DNA of 64,000 bases from Lytechinus variegatus (taxonomy: Eukaryota; Echinodermata; Echinoidea; Temnopleuroida; Toxopneustidae). The stretch spans positions 42,984,922-43,048,921 of the forward strand of contig NC_054743.1 in the NCBI RefSeq assembly GCF_018143015.1, in the 5' to 3' direction. The notes under the pieces were generated by a model. The model was given only the letters and a program-made list of their open reading frames with translations, ran no database searches and was not told where the DNA came from. Both the position numbers and the translations under genes were made by a program. Shown piece by piece: positions 1-12,179 of this stretch (its first letter is position 1; each line of letters begins with the position of its first letter).

Positions 1-1614
1 TAAGTCCTTTTATCAGATCATGTATACGCCTTTTTGGAGTAAGAGTCGAGGTACCAGTCTTTTGGGGTGTGATTTATATATTTTGAGAATGCAATTACCA
101 GTCTCTTTTTAGAGCGGAAGTTTCTATTTGAAAAAAAAGTCACTCTAGAAATAGCGATAATGCAATTGAGGAGGATAGTCAGTTCACTTCAAAGTGATTG
201 GTCCTAAGCAATCTTATTCTTTAATTTGTAAATATTATATTGTTAAATATGAGTTTCTGTTTAGTTGAATTTCGTCCACCAAATTTGATACACGAGTGAC
301 TTGTGAGATACACTCTAAAAACAACTTATATATGACTAGTTAATAGGGTCAGCTGGGTGCAGGAACTGTTATTCTAGCCATATTTGACTATTTTTAATCA
401 TATTTTACTAGAACAGAGTTATTTCTGACTAGAATATATGTCAGAAATGTAAATATCAGTGATTTCCATATCAGTTGCTACCAACTTTAGAGTGTAGAAC
501 TAATCATTGCTGCAACTTATTTTGTTGCAAGGAAGACTCATACAAACACGTCTGAAAATATTATAAGGAAAGTGGGGACACTACATCATTAGCCAACCTA
601 TCGCAAATTCATAATGACCACGTGCAAAATGTTATGCACAACTTTGAAATTCAATAACTTTGTTATCAAATTTTGACATAATTTTCAGCGGCGGTTTGCT
701 GGGTGAATTTTACATTATTTATTCAAATGTTTTAAGCCCAAAGTACCATTCAAATTTCAGAATGATAAGGAATAAAAATTTAATTTTAAATTCCTAAGAT
801 TGAAAAGTGACCTTTAGAGCATTTTATGGTTGAAAATGATGCTAATTTTATGCCTAATTTATCAGGCATATACCATGATTATTTTGTAAAGTCTTCAGGA
901 GAAGTTACTTTGAGTTTGGAGCAAATAATCTGTCCCATATTTATTCCACGAAAGCAATATTTTTGTTTAGCAGAAGAATGAATGTCATGATGTAAATCGC
1001 AATGTATGATTTCATAATAATTTCGCAAAGAAAATATAAAATAAGAGTGAACATTCCAGATACTTCTGAAATTTGCAAGCAGCGGGGAAATATGAAATCG
1101 TCCGATATTAATATGTCACAGATTTGCGTTAGAATAATTAGTAGAATAATTAGTAGGTGAAGGAACATCAAAATAGATTGATCGGTTAAAAAGAGTACAG
1201 TTGGATGAAAGTTTCTCCCCTTTTTTATTTGATTTTAATTTGATTTAATTCTTGTTTACATATTTATTTATTAATTATTTATTTAATTAATATATTTATT
1301 TATCTATTTATTTATTTATATATATATATATACATTTATTTATTTATTCATTCGTTCATTCATTTATTTTTACGTCTCCAAGATTCAAACCCAAACCAAT
1401 CTGTCAATGACAAGTGTTGATCTGTGATCAGTAGGAATTCCAATCTCTAATTTGTTAATGGAATTTAGCTATAACCTGCATGCTTGTTGAAAAATAATGG
1501 ATCATAATTTCATCGGGATCAAACTAAAGGGGGCGCAATTGACAAATATGTTCCTCACAAGACAGGGTCGATTTGAGACCAATTGAATTTTGATCTAACA
1601 TTTTCCTTCTTAAA
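1..1614. other. AT-rich spacer, no gene seen
   Basis: No open frame with recognisable protein similarity and no RNA gene was found here. The only structured part is low-complexity TTTA/TTAT sequence at about 1255-1365. The rest looks like unique non-coding DNA. Confidence 0.6.
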
Positions 1615-1899
1615 GGTGCGTCGTGGTCGAGTGGTTCTGACTCTCGCATTTCAAACAGAGGGTCGTGGGTTCGAATCCTAGCCATGGCGTGTTTTCCTCA
1701 GCAAGAAATTTATCCACACTGTGCTGCACTCGACCCAGGTGAGGTAAATTGGTACCGGAAGAGGGATGTAATTCCTCAAAAAGCTGTGCGTACCAGAATC
1801 GGTAGACTAGCTTAGCCGGGTATTAGGAGGGCCTTGAACACCTAGCAAGGTGGATACGTGCGCTATACAAAATCAATCCTATATTATTATTATTATTAA
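1615..1899 (+). repeat. tRNA-derived SINE, full-length looking
   Basis: The head has a tRNA-like box A (GGTCGAGTGGTT) and box B (GGGTTCGAATCC), so it would be transcribed by RNA polymerase III. A conserved body follows, with CACTGTGCTGCACTCGACC, and the 3' end carries the motif GCGCTATACAAAATC and an ATT microsatellite (about 1882-1899). A relative in the opposite orientation lies at 9472-9761, and 3' fragments with the GCGCTATA motif occur near 24245, 26487 and 35474. It is not a tRNA gene: there is no acceptor stem closing after the T-arm, and a SINE body follows. Boundaries are good to about 5 bp. Confidence 0.85.
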
Positions 1900-2096
1900 A
1901 GAATTCTTGGAATAAATTATGCAAATGCTCTCTATTGACTTATTTTTTTCTGCAGATGTTCCAAATAACTTGTTCCAAAATCAGCACACCTTGATCCCAC
2001 TTGGCTACATGTATTTTTTTTTCTAGTGCTTGGGTGGGGGACATAGAAGGCAAATATCCCTCGGATAATAACATTTGCCCCCCCCCCGTTCTGTAT

Positions 2097-3515
2097 CACT
2101 CTAAAAATTCGAATGTTAAATCAACATTTGAAAGGTTGGAGGAGTGACAACCTTTTCCAAATGTTACATTCAACCAGTGGCGTACCGTGGGTCACGGCAT
2201 GGGGGGGGGGGCACCAGCAAAAATTTTGAGTCACCTAGTGAGCGCGCTTAGCGTGCTCAGTTGCTAGGTATGGTGACCTAATAGAGACATTTTAAGGACA
2301 GTGTCATTAAACGAATATGTATGTCACTGATCACAAATGCGAGCGCGAAGCGCGAGCTGAAAATTTTTTATATTCAGACCTAAAAAGGGACATTATAAGC
2401 AAATTTTAGTAATCATGATATGTACCTGTCTCGCTAAACAAACAATGCGAGCGCGAAGCGCTAGCCGCAATTTTCGTGTATATTGACCCCAAACGGACAT
2501 TTAAGGACTATATTTTAGGAATTTATTAAGAGTATACATATCTCACCATATAATGCCAGTGCCAAGCGCTTGCTGATTTTCTTAGAATTATATGCATCCA
2601 AAACATAAAGCACTTGTAGTCATTGTAATCATGATTAACATGCGCATCTCACTAATCAAATCTGGTTTTGTAAGATTTACACCTAAAGACATACTTTTTG
2701 TAGTCATTGTAGTCATGATTAGCATACGCATCTCATACGTCAATTATTGCGAGCGCGAAGCGCGAGCTGAAAAATTAGGAAATTCACATCTGAAGAGGGG
2801 CATTCTAAGGCTTGTTTGTGTAGGAATTCACGTAGACCATGCGTATTTCACTAACCAAATGATGCGAGCGCAAGCTGAAATTTTGATATTCAGATCAGAA
2901 AAAGGGAAATTTATGGACTGATTTTAGGAAATCACGAAGAGCAGACTTATCTCACTAATCCACTAATGCGAACGTAAGCACGGACGGGAAATGTTTTATA
3001 TTAAGACCTTAAAAGGATATGTCACTACATAAAACAATAATAATTCGGAGTGCGAGGAAATATATTTGGTGCATGTATGTCGACTTGAAAACGGGAGGTT
3101 TTAGTACAACAGGATTCTATATCTCGTTAAACAGGCAATGCTAGTATAAGGAACAATGAAGACATAGGCCCTGAGCAACTTATGTTTCATAAAGTTATAT
3201 ATTTTTGTTATTGTTATGTTATATAACATAACATAATTATGATATAACATAATTAACAATAATTTCTTCCTTCCCACTACGTTTCTTTCACTTTCTCCCT
3301 CTTTTTCTCTTTTTCCCCGTTTCCTTTTTTTTTTGGGGGGGGGCACGTGCCCCCATGCCCCCCCCCCCCGTAGTTACGCCACTGCATCCAACCTTGTATA
3401 AAGCTGAATCCAACATTTTAAGTGTTGGGTAGAACCATCATTGGTAAATGCAACATTTGGAAAAGGTTGTCACTCCTCCAACCTTTAATGTTTAGTTAAC
3501 ATCGTTTTTAGAGTG
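2097..3515. mobile_element. Foldback MITE (CACTCTAAAAA ends) interrupted by a hAT-type element
   Basis: The left arm from 2097 (CACTCTAAAAATTCGAATG) and the right arm ending at 3515 are inverted copies. Both contain the same core, TTGGAGGAGTGACAACC followed by TTTTCCAAATGTT. Without the nested 1.2-kb element the host element is about 200 bp, a typical foldback MITE. The ends resemble other CACTCTAAA-ended palindromes in this window (37771-38002 and 48674-48843), which have TA duplications. The TA duplication is less clear here. There is no coding capacity. Confidence 0.75.
2175..3384 (-). mobile_element. hAT-type non-autonomous element, copy 1
   Basis: Ends read CAGTGGCGTA...TACGCCACTG, and the insertion is flanked by CATTCAAC (2167-2174) and CATCCAAC (3385-3392), an 8-bp target duplication with one mismatch. 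This is the hAT pattern. The body holds degenerate tandem units centred on GCGAGCGCGAAGCGCGAGC. The G-run end with the purine-rich tract (GGGAAAAAGAGAAAAAGAGG on the minus strand) lies at the right, so the copy is inverted relative to the three others (12564, 56941, 60920). It has no transposase frame. It is more decayed than the others, with its terminal hairpin broken. Confidence 0.85.
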
Positions 3516-3517
3516 AT

Positions 3518-3841
3518 CCTTGCTCGCCCAACCAGCTCTCGACCAAGCTTTGGTCTCTGTTATATTGGTTGTTCAGTTGGCTCTACTTGAATCTTGAAGA
3601 ATAATCCCTTTCAGCCGCTTCAAAGCTATCCCGGGATGAAAACATTATGTGTGTCAGTGCGAGGTGCCATGGTGAAGTAATTTGAAATTTCACTTTTAAA
3701 ACCATATATTGTTCGAGTTGATATAACTTTGTATAATTTTAAGTTCAATTAAACAAATTGTCAGTGCAAATATCAATGTGAATTACTAAAGTGATATGTG
3801 TTTAATGGGAAACTTCTTGGTATACCAAAAAAAAAAAATAC
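3518..3841. other. Spacer upstream of the tRNA gene's 3' side
   Basis: No gene was seen. The A-run at 3828-3839 reads as a T-run on the minus strand just past the tRNA and is noted separately as its terminator. Confidence 0.5.
3828..3840 (-). terminator. RNA polymerase III terminator of tRNA-Leu
   Basis: On the minus strand the tRNA 3' end is followed within two bases by a long run of T, the normal signal for RNA polymerase III release. Confidence 0.8.
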
Positions 3842-3925
3842 TAGTACGGATGGGGTTCGAACCCATGCGGACTTAACGTCCATTGGAACTTAAGTCCAAC
3901 GCCTTAACCACTCGGCCACCGTACT
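3842..3925 (-). tRNA. tRNA-Leu, anticodon UAA
   Basis: Read on the minus strand, an 84-base type II tRNA folds cleanly. The acceptor stem is AGTACGG/CCGTACT with discriminator A. The D-arm holds GGCCGAGTGGTTAAGGC (box A). The anticodon stem TTGGA/TCCAA encloses the loop CTTAAGT, giving anticodon UAA, which reads UUA leucine codons. The long variable arm GGAC-GTTAA-GTCC is typical of leucine tRNAs, and the T-arm is GGGTTCGAACCCC (box B). There is no intron. All stems pair without mismatch, which argues for a functional gene rather than a SINE head. Confidence 0.94.
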
Positions 3926-5889
3926 GGATGCCATCATCTGGGGCTCAATACATTATATGAATACTAATACAAACAAACGTTCGTCAATGTTTTGAAAGAT
4001 GTTAATTCATTGTGATTTTGGTGCAAAAAACATCATACTCCAAATTCTAACAATTTTGTCTGATATTGTGTTCCAGACGATATTCTTAAAGGAAGATTAA
4101 GCGAATTTTCAGGAGCCATAAATTGACGAACAGAGGACGAGTACGAAGTGTGTGAGCACGTATGAGATAGAGATGAATGCTATACACACGTACACACACA
4201 GACGTAGACACACACAAGTTGCTGCGGTAACAAAACATATTTACGACATATGAGAAATGCAGTGATCAGTGACTAATTAGATATTTTCCTTCGTTCGAAG
4301 ATGTAAACTACACTGATTTTATTACTTATTTATAAGGGAACAAGATATAACATAGGTATGTATTGTATTTTAAGAGCATATTTGTCTGATTTATTTGAGC
4401 TAAGATGGAAAACGTTCTTTTTTGTTGAAATTTGAGTGTTGAATCGAATGAATTGAATGTGGATTGTTACGGCGACGTAGACGACGTACAGCTAGGCCGG
4501 CCATAGCGGCTGCCGGATTCCCTGTGACATGCATGCTGCCATGGGTGTCGCGGCTAGCGGCTGTGCTGTGCCTGTGCATTTCTGTGGCCATCTTCTTTTT
4601 TAGATAAGATAAGATATTTAGGCCTATTCGTCTTTCTGTCTGCACATACATTTTATCTTACAAGTGTGATTTCACATTCAACAAATGAAAATCAATTAAC
4701 CATAAATCATTGTTACAGTAGTCAGTAGAAAAAAAGAAACACAGCAAATAACTAGATCTACAGTAATTAAGTCCGTAACTCGTAAGGGGCAGTATTCTAC
4801 CTGTTTGGAGAGTTTCCTCAAATATCTAGAAATATAGAATTTACCTGAATTTCAGACCCGTCTTATTTCCAAGAGCAAATGCTGGCTATTCTTTTTCTGT
4901 TAGTTTTTTCTTCAACCAGTCGACTGTGTGCGCGGGCGATCAAATTATACAGCAATGTTTTTTTGCACTAGTATTCAACCCGTCGGCACTAGTATTCAAC
5001 CTAGCGATGAAAGATGGTCCTGTCTCTCAATCTGCCCTTTTCCCATCCGACTATGGACTAGACCATTTGAGAGGAGACCAAACAGGGAATTAATCAAAGC
5101 CAGAGACTTACATAAATCTAGCTCTAGTTTAGCAATCTAAACCCTTCTGAGATTTGCTATCTATCCTCACTAGGTTGTATACTAGTGCCATTCAGTGCAA
5201 AAGGCCATCGCGGCATAATTCGATCCTCCGCGCATACAGTCGACAGATTGATAAAGAAAATATCGACAACAGATTACCCTGGAAATAATAAAGGTACGAA
5301 ATTAAGATAAATTCCCAATTTCTAAATATTTTGGGGAATATGTCAAAATCTTTGAATTATGCCGGGTTGAATACTAGTGCCCATATGGTAATTACGTATT
5401 GAGAGAAAGACAAGGAGAACCCCTGAAAAAGTAGGGCTTGTAGTTGTAAGGCTAGGGTCTCCTTTGTTTCAAGTACATGACTAAATAGTATTCAGTGTGT
5501 ACCTGTAATATCTTTAAAGATACAAAAGAAACAAAACAACTAAAAAATGCAACAAAAATAAAGCAAAAAAAATAGACAAACTAAAACTAATCAATGACAA
5601 AAAACACACTAAAAAGAATAGAATACATTGCTTGAATGTACAATTATGAAGTCTAATAAACTAACAACAATATGATATAATTAAGGGATATATGATGGAA
5701 GAAGAAATAAGTATGGATAACCTCCTCTGCTTATATCGGACATCAACAGCAAGGTGCTGCACAAAGAATGTCCATCAGTAGTTAATTACAGAGAGGAGAG
5801 AGATGTAATACAGCTAATATGAAGTTTGTAAAGGAAAGTCAATGACAATGTAATTAAAATAAGCACAATAAATTAGTTGGGAGGTGATG
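3926..5889. other. Spacer, no gene seen
   Basis: Short unrelated frames only. A repeated motif, GGCACTAGTATTCAACC, occurs near 4985 and in inverted form near 5366 (with a weaker copy near 5173), so a decayed foldback of about 0.4 kb may lie at 4968-5384. Nothing else is recognisable. Confidence 0.5.
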
Positions 5890-6565
5890 TAAAGTCTAAT
5901 TTAAAGAGAGCATTATTGGGAGTAACACCGCTGTTGTGAATGCATCTCCTTTGGTTGTATCATAGAGAGAGTAGATTTTATCTGACAGGCGTTTGCTTCT
6001 AAGCTTATTGCAGAAATCTTGTCAGTCAGTGATGATACATGTATAAAGTGGACAACATCTTCTGTTTCTTTCTTGCCTGCATTCGACAATTGTGGTCTTC
6101 TTTATTTTAACAAGTCTTGTTTGCACTGGATATGTCTGGCTAAGTAGCTGTGCTCTGACAATTACTGCTTGCCTGAGAAATCTCAAGCTGCCACAGCGCG
6201 GATACAAGTGGTAGGGGTTCTGAATGTTGATGGAGGTCCAGAATGAGAGCGTTTTCTTTGCTTGGATTGCCTCCATGGTTTCAAGTATGACCACATTGTT
6301 TACTGCCGTTTTTACTGTTTTCTTCCATTGGCAGTAAGGAATTGGGTCCAGTGTCTGGTAGGTTATACTTCACAAGGATAGTTTGCAAGGCTCTGATTGT
6401 GACCGTTTGCATGGAGAGGGCATGAAGAAAGGTGCGATATTCGAAGTGTTCGTGAGGGAGGTCAAGTGACTGTCCTATCAACTGAAGCTTCACAACGTCC
6501 ACTTGCGCACTGATAGGTATTAGTCCAGTCAAAAGGTGTACCGATTCATCAGCTTCAGACTTCGG
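5890..6565 (-). mobile_element. Old LINE fragment, post-RT C-terminal part (downstream half)
   Basis: Minus-strand translation gives fragments such as ESVHLLTGLIPISAQVDV and LQTILVKYNLPDTGP, then in another frame RCGSLRFLRQAVIVRAQLL. These match the layout of the region after the reverse transcriptase in CR1-like invertebrate LINEs (leucine-rich segment, YxLP segment, then a Cys-containing tail). The frame is broken. The upstream half continues at 17019-17420: there the protein reads ILGLPKC, and here it resumes with LPKSEADESV, so the two pieces were joined before element A inserted. Confidence 0.7.
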
Positions 6566-6997
6566 CAGCGTTCTCGCCAGTGTATAATACGCATGGTGCA
6601 AACACCATGCGTGCGGAAATGGAGACCAAGTGGAACCATGCGTAAAATTTCAGCGACATGCGTGGAAAAATTAAATGGAAATATTCAGAAAAAAATAATA
6701 CACTCCATGAACTCATCTTAGTGATATCAACTTCATTTATCGGGTTGCGCCGAAGTCCCACCAACTTAAGACCACTTACAGGCCTACTACGGCTAGGAAA
6801 GTGGCAAGGCGCCCAGCTAGCTCGCGGCTGCTATTGCGGGCATATGACGGCACGGTACGGTTGTTCCGTTGCCTATTCCCCCGTCTGCCCCGCACATCAC
6901 ACCGGCTATGCTCCATGACCTACCGGTAGCTGCGCTTACTGATATATGTTAGGAGTGGAACTTGGAATAAATGCATTGTACAAGGAACATGTACTTG

Positions 6998-7111
6998 TAC
7001 TGTGTTATTTATCCCGCCCTCTATACACACAATGAACGAATAGCAAAGGAGTTGTACTGTGTTTGTCATTTTATCCCGCCCTCTCTGCACACAATGAACG
7101 AAAAGCAAAGG
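6998..7111. repeat. Two-copy tandem repeat of about 55-60 bp
   Basis: The string TATCCCGCCCTCT...CACACAATGAACGAA.AGCAAAGGAGTT occurs twice in a row, near 6998-7052 and 7054-7111, inside the left part of element A. It is a local duplication with no coding role seen. Confidence 0.7.
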
Positions 7112-7913
7112 AGTTTGAGAACTGTGCGTGACCGCTATGGTGCATGGATGTTAGGCCTGGGACGATTGTCATTTTTACCATTCAATTATTTCCTGAAAAA
7201 ATAATTGAATGATTCGATTGTTCGTCGGGAATCAGGTCTTTTAAGTCACAATAGTTGACCTACTTTATGGTGAAATCTTCATCAAAGTCACATGTTTACC
7301 CTAAATGAAAGTAGGACCTTTTCCCCTTCTCCATGATATTTATATCAAAAGAAACTACATGAAATGAGATTAAACTTTCAGTTTATTGTTCCAATGAAAA
7401 TCCTTCCTAAATCCATGCTGGTACTCTGGTATTATGCATGCATCCCTCCAAGTGCCACACCCCTGCATATGAATGAATCAGCCCAGATCAGCCGGCCGAG
7501 TCCAAAGTCCAGCCCAAAAATGTAAACAACTCATTCATGAACTATTCTTTGAGACTGACCCCAGGTGGAGCATTTCTTGAACAATTTCATCCCTTGCCCA
7601 CATCATGTCCCCGCCCCCAATTGTGGCACTGCCCACGATTCTACACATGTACTTCAAAAAAAATATTTTGCAAAATATTTAATTTGAAATACCTATTAAA
7701 ATTGTGATTTTTTATCATTTGAACCTACATGTATAACTGGGTCTATTTTTGGAGACTAGTCGAGAAAGTACCGGTGAAGACGGGCGCATGTTGGAATGTA
7801 GTTTTCATTGTGTGAGGGGGATAGAAAAAAGGTTGCATTATTGTTTTGAAGCATGAAAGGAATTCTCCGGCTCCCACCCTTATCTTTCTCTCTCCCTCAC
7901 ACACACACAGATG

Positions 7914-8721
7914 TAGTCCAGATTGGACCTTGTTGTTTGGAAGTGCCCTTTCCCAAAAGCTAACATAGAGGGCACATGTCTCCCAATCTCTAATCAGCGA
8001 CAATCCACTCATCTTCGCTCCCCACCAAGGTCCAGTACAAAACTTTGCTGCATCAGAAAAGCTAAGCGTCAATCAAACAAGTTACACGGTAGGGGGTCAG
8101 GTGCCCTAGTCTCACACACCAAACAAGACACATTTTTACCCAAACAACTTCACCTCAAACAGGATGAAAAATGCAAAGTTGTGTGTTTTTTTACACTGTA
8201 ATCATAAGACTTCGTGTTCATGCACTTAAGAAATATCTATTCAGCGCCTAATTTCTCCCTCGCCAAAAGATTCCTCCCATGAACCAAGTATTAAAGTTTG
8301 AATAAGTAGACTACACCAGTTGCAAGGAGACACCAGCTGGTAAACGTCTCTGGCTCAGGCAGTAATCAAGAGATGCTGACCCCCTCCCCCATCGTGGTCA
8401 ATGGGCAGTGGAGGGTCAGGGGAAACCAGACCAGTGGCCTACAGGTACGACTAGTCTCTTGTACCAAACTTTTGCTTCCACTCAAATACAAGTTTACCCC
8501 CAAGGACGATGAAAATACACAGATGTGACCGATGTTCTTCAGAATGGACATATACCGCCAATGATTATTTGATATTCAAATTTTGTTCTATTGAAATGTT
8601 CTCTTACCCAATGATTTCATCCCTTGAATAAGTATTACAGTTTATATGACTAGACTACAAAAACCAGGACCCTGTGGCTTCCATGAAATGACCTCCTGAC
8701 CTCCATGATAAGGGGCAGTCA
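7914..8721 (+). repeat. Left 808-bp terminal inverted repeat of element C
   Basis: Inverted copy of 15556-16363. Homology starts exactly at the target duplication on the outside and stops at GGGGCAGTCA (8712-8721) on the inside. No substitution was found in the stretches compared (for example 8221-8280 and 8581-8640). Open frames in it are not recognisable proteins. Confidence 0.92.
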
Positions 8722-9471
8722 GTGTAATGTAATTCATACATGCACTGAATGTATGGACTCCATAATTGGAGTCCTATAGTATTTCTCATTCATCTAAATG
8801 CCAATTCGTCCATTTGCCAACTTTCTATTTGGTCTACCATCAATACGTCCTCTCACCACATGGTCTAGTTTGATGTCATTCCGTCTAATAACCAGTTGGC
8901 CAATAGCCATTTGGTCCATTTACCATTTGGTCTAATTAGACTAAGTGTTGTGCAAAATGAATGAAAATAAAGTGGAAATCAAGCAATTATTATATTAGAC
9001 CGATGTGACACAAAATGGTCACAAACGGAATGGTGAGTAGACGTGGTGATGGACCAAATCAAGTAAGTTTTTTCATCATCAAGAGATCGAAAATGATATA
9101 AATAATTCCAGCAACTACCAATTCTGTTCAAATTTGATAAACTTCATCCTTCCTTGAGCTATTCAATTTGATGGAAAATTGTATAAGTTAGCAACTAGAT
9201 CTAACTATCAACAGTGCATTCAGTAATCATTTAATAAGTGATATCAATGAAGGAAAATGAATTGTGATTGAATTACACATTATTAAACGAATATACAATT
9301 AATTGCGAAACCATGCCCTGAGCTGAAAAAGAGATTCGCTGGAAAACTGAACATGTCTCCATGGTAATAAAAACGGCTCTAATTGTGTTTTCTTCTAAAA
9401 TGCCCCCTCCCCCAAGTATTTTTTACCGTTACATATGTAATGTAGAATAATGTTTAAATCATTCACTTGAC
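8722..9471. other. Interior of element C, no gene seen
   Basis: At about 8788-8945 there is a loose array of short motifs of the form CCATTTGGTCTA / AATTCGTCCATTTGCCA, a minisatellite-like pattern. Otherwise AT-rich non-coding DNA. Confidence 0.5.
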
Positions 9472-11584
<2,113 letters not shown>

Positions 11585-11588
11585 TTAA

Positions 11589-12163
11589 AGGACAAGTCCG
11601 CCCCATAAAAAGTTGATTTGAATAAAATGAGAAAAAATAAGAATACTGGAAAATTAAATCAAAATCAGATGCACAATAAGAAAGACATTTTTAAATCTCG
11701 CTTTACAATGTTCATAAAACAGTTTTATTCACATCCTGGACGGTATGCAAATGTGGGGACTGATGACATCACTCAACTTTGTATTTTATTATATGAAATA
11801 TTAAATATTCCAATTATATCCCTGTTGTCTTGTGAAACAAAGTTTTGTTCCTCCCTGAACATATGGTATTACCATTGACTTAACAATTGGTTCGATCTAC
11901 TCGGTCCTTATTGTCAAATCTGTTAAAAAAAATTGACATATATTTTATAATTCAAACAATATACATGTAATACAAAAATGGTGAGTGAGGGACATCATCA
12001 ATAAAACTCTCTCATTTGCATGTCCGAGTTGAGCATATATCTCTTTTGTTAAAACTAATGGAAAGTTAGTAACTATCAGATTTTGATGACATTTTCACCG
12101 CAGTGTGCTTGTTAGAGTTTTTCGCTATTAAAAATCAACAATTTTCTGGGGTGGACTTGTCCT
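11589..12163. mobile_element. TTAA-flanked foldback MITE
   Basis: TTAA at 11585-11588 and 12164-12167 brackets inverted ends AGGACAAGTCC(G)CCCC and GGGGTGGACTTGTCCT. The arms continue as loose complements (AATCAAAATCAGAT.. against ..ATCAGATTTTGATGA). A TTAA duplication is the signature of piggyBac-type elements. 575 bp, no coding capacity. Relatives with the same TTAA-AGG..CCT-TTAA layout but different arm sequence lie at 21967-22463 and 31316-31863. Confidence 0.82.
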
Positions 12164-12179
12164 TTAAAAATGATATCAT

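Noticed and set aside
1615-1690. tRNA gene
   Set aside because: Box A and B are present, but there is no closed acceptor stem and a SINE body with ATT tail follows; it is a SINE head. The same holds for 9690-9761 on the minus strand.
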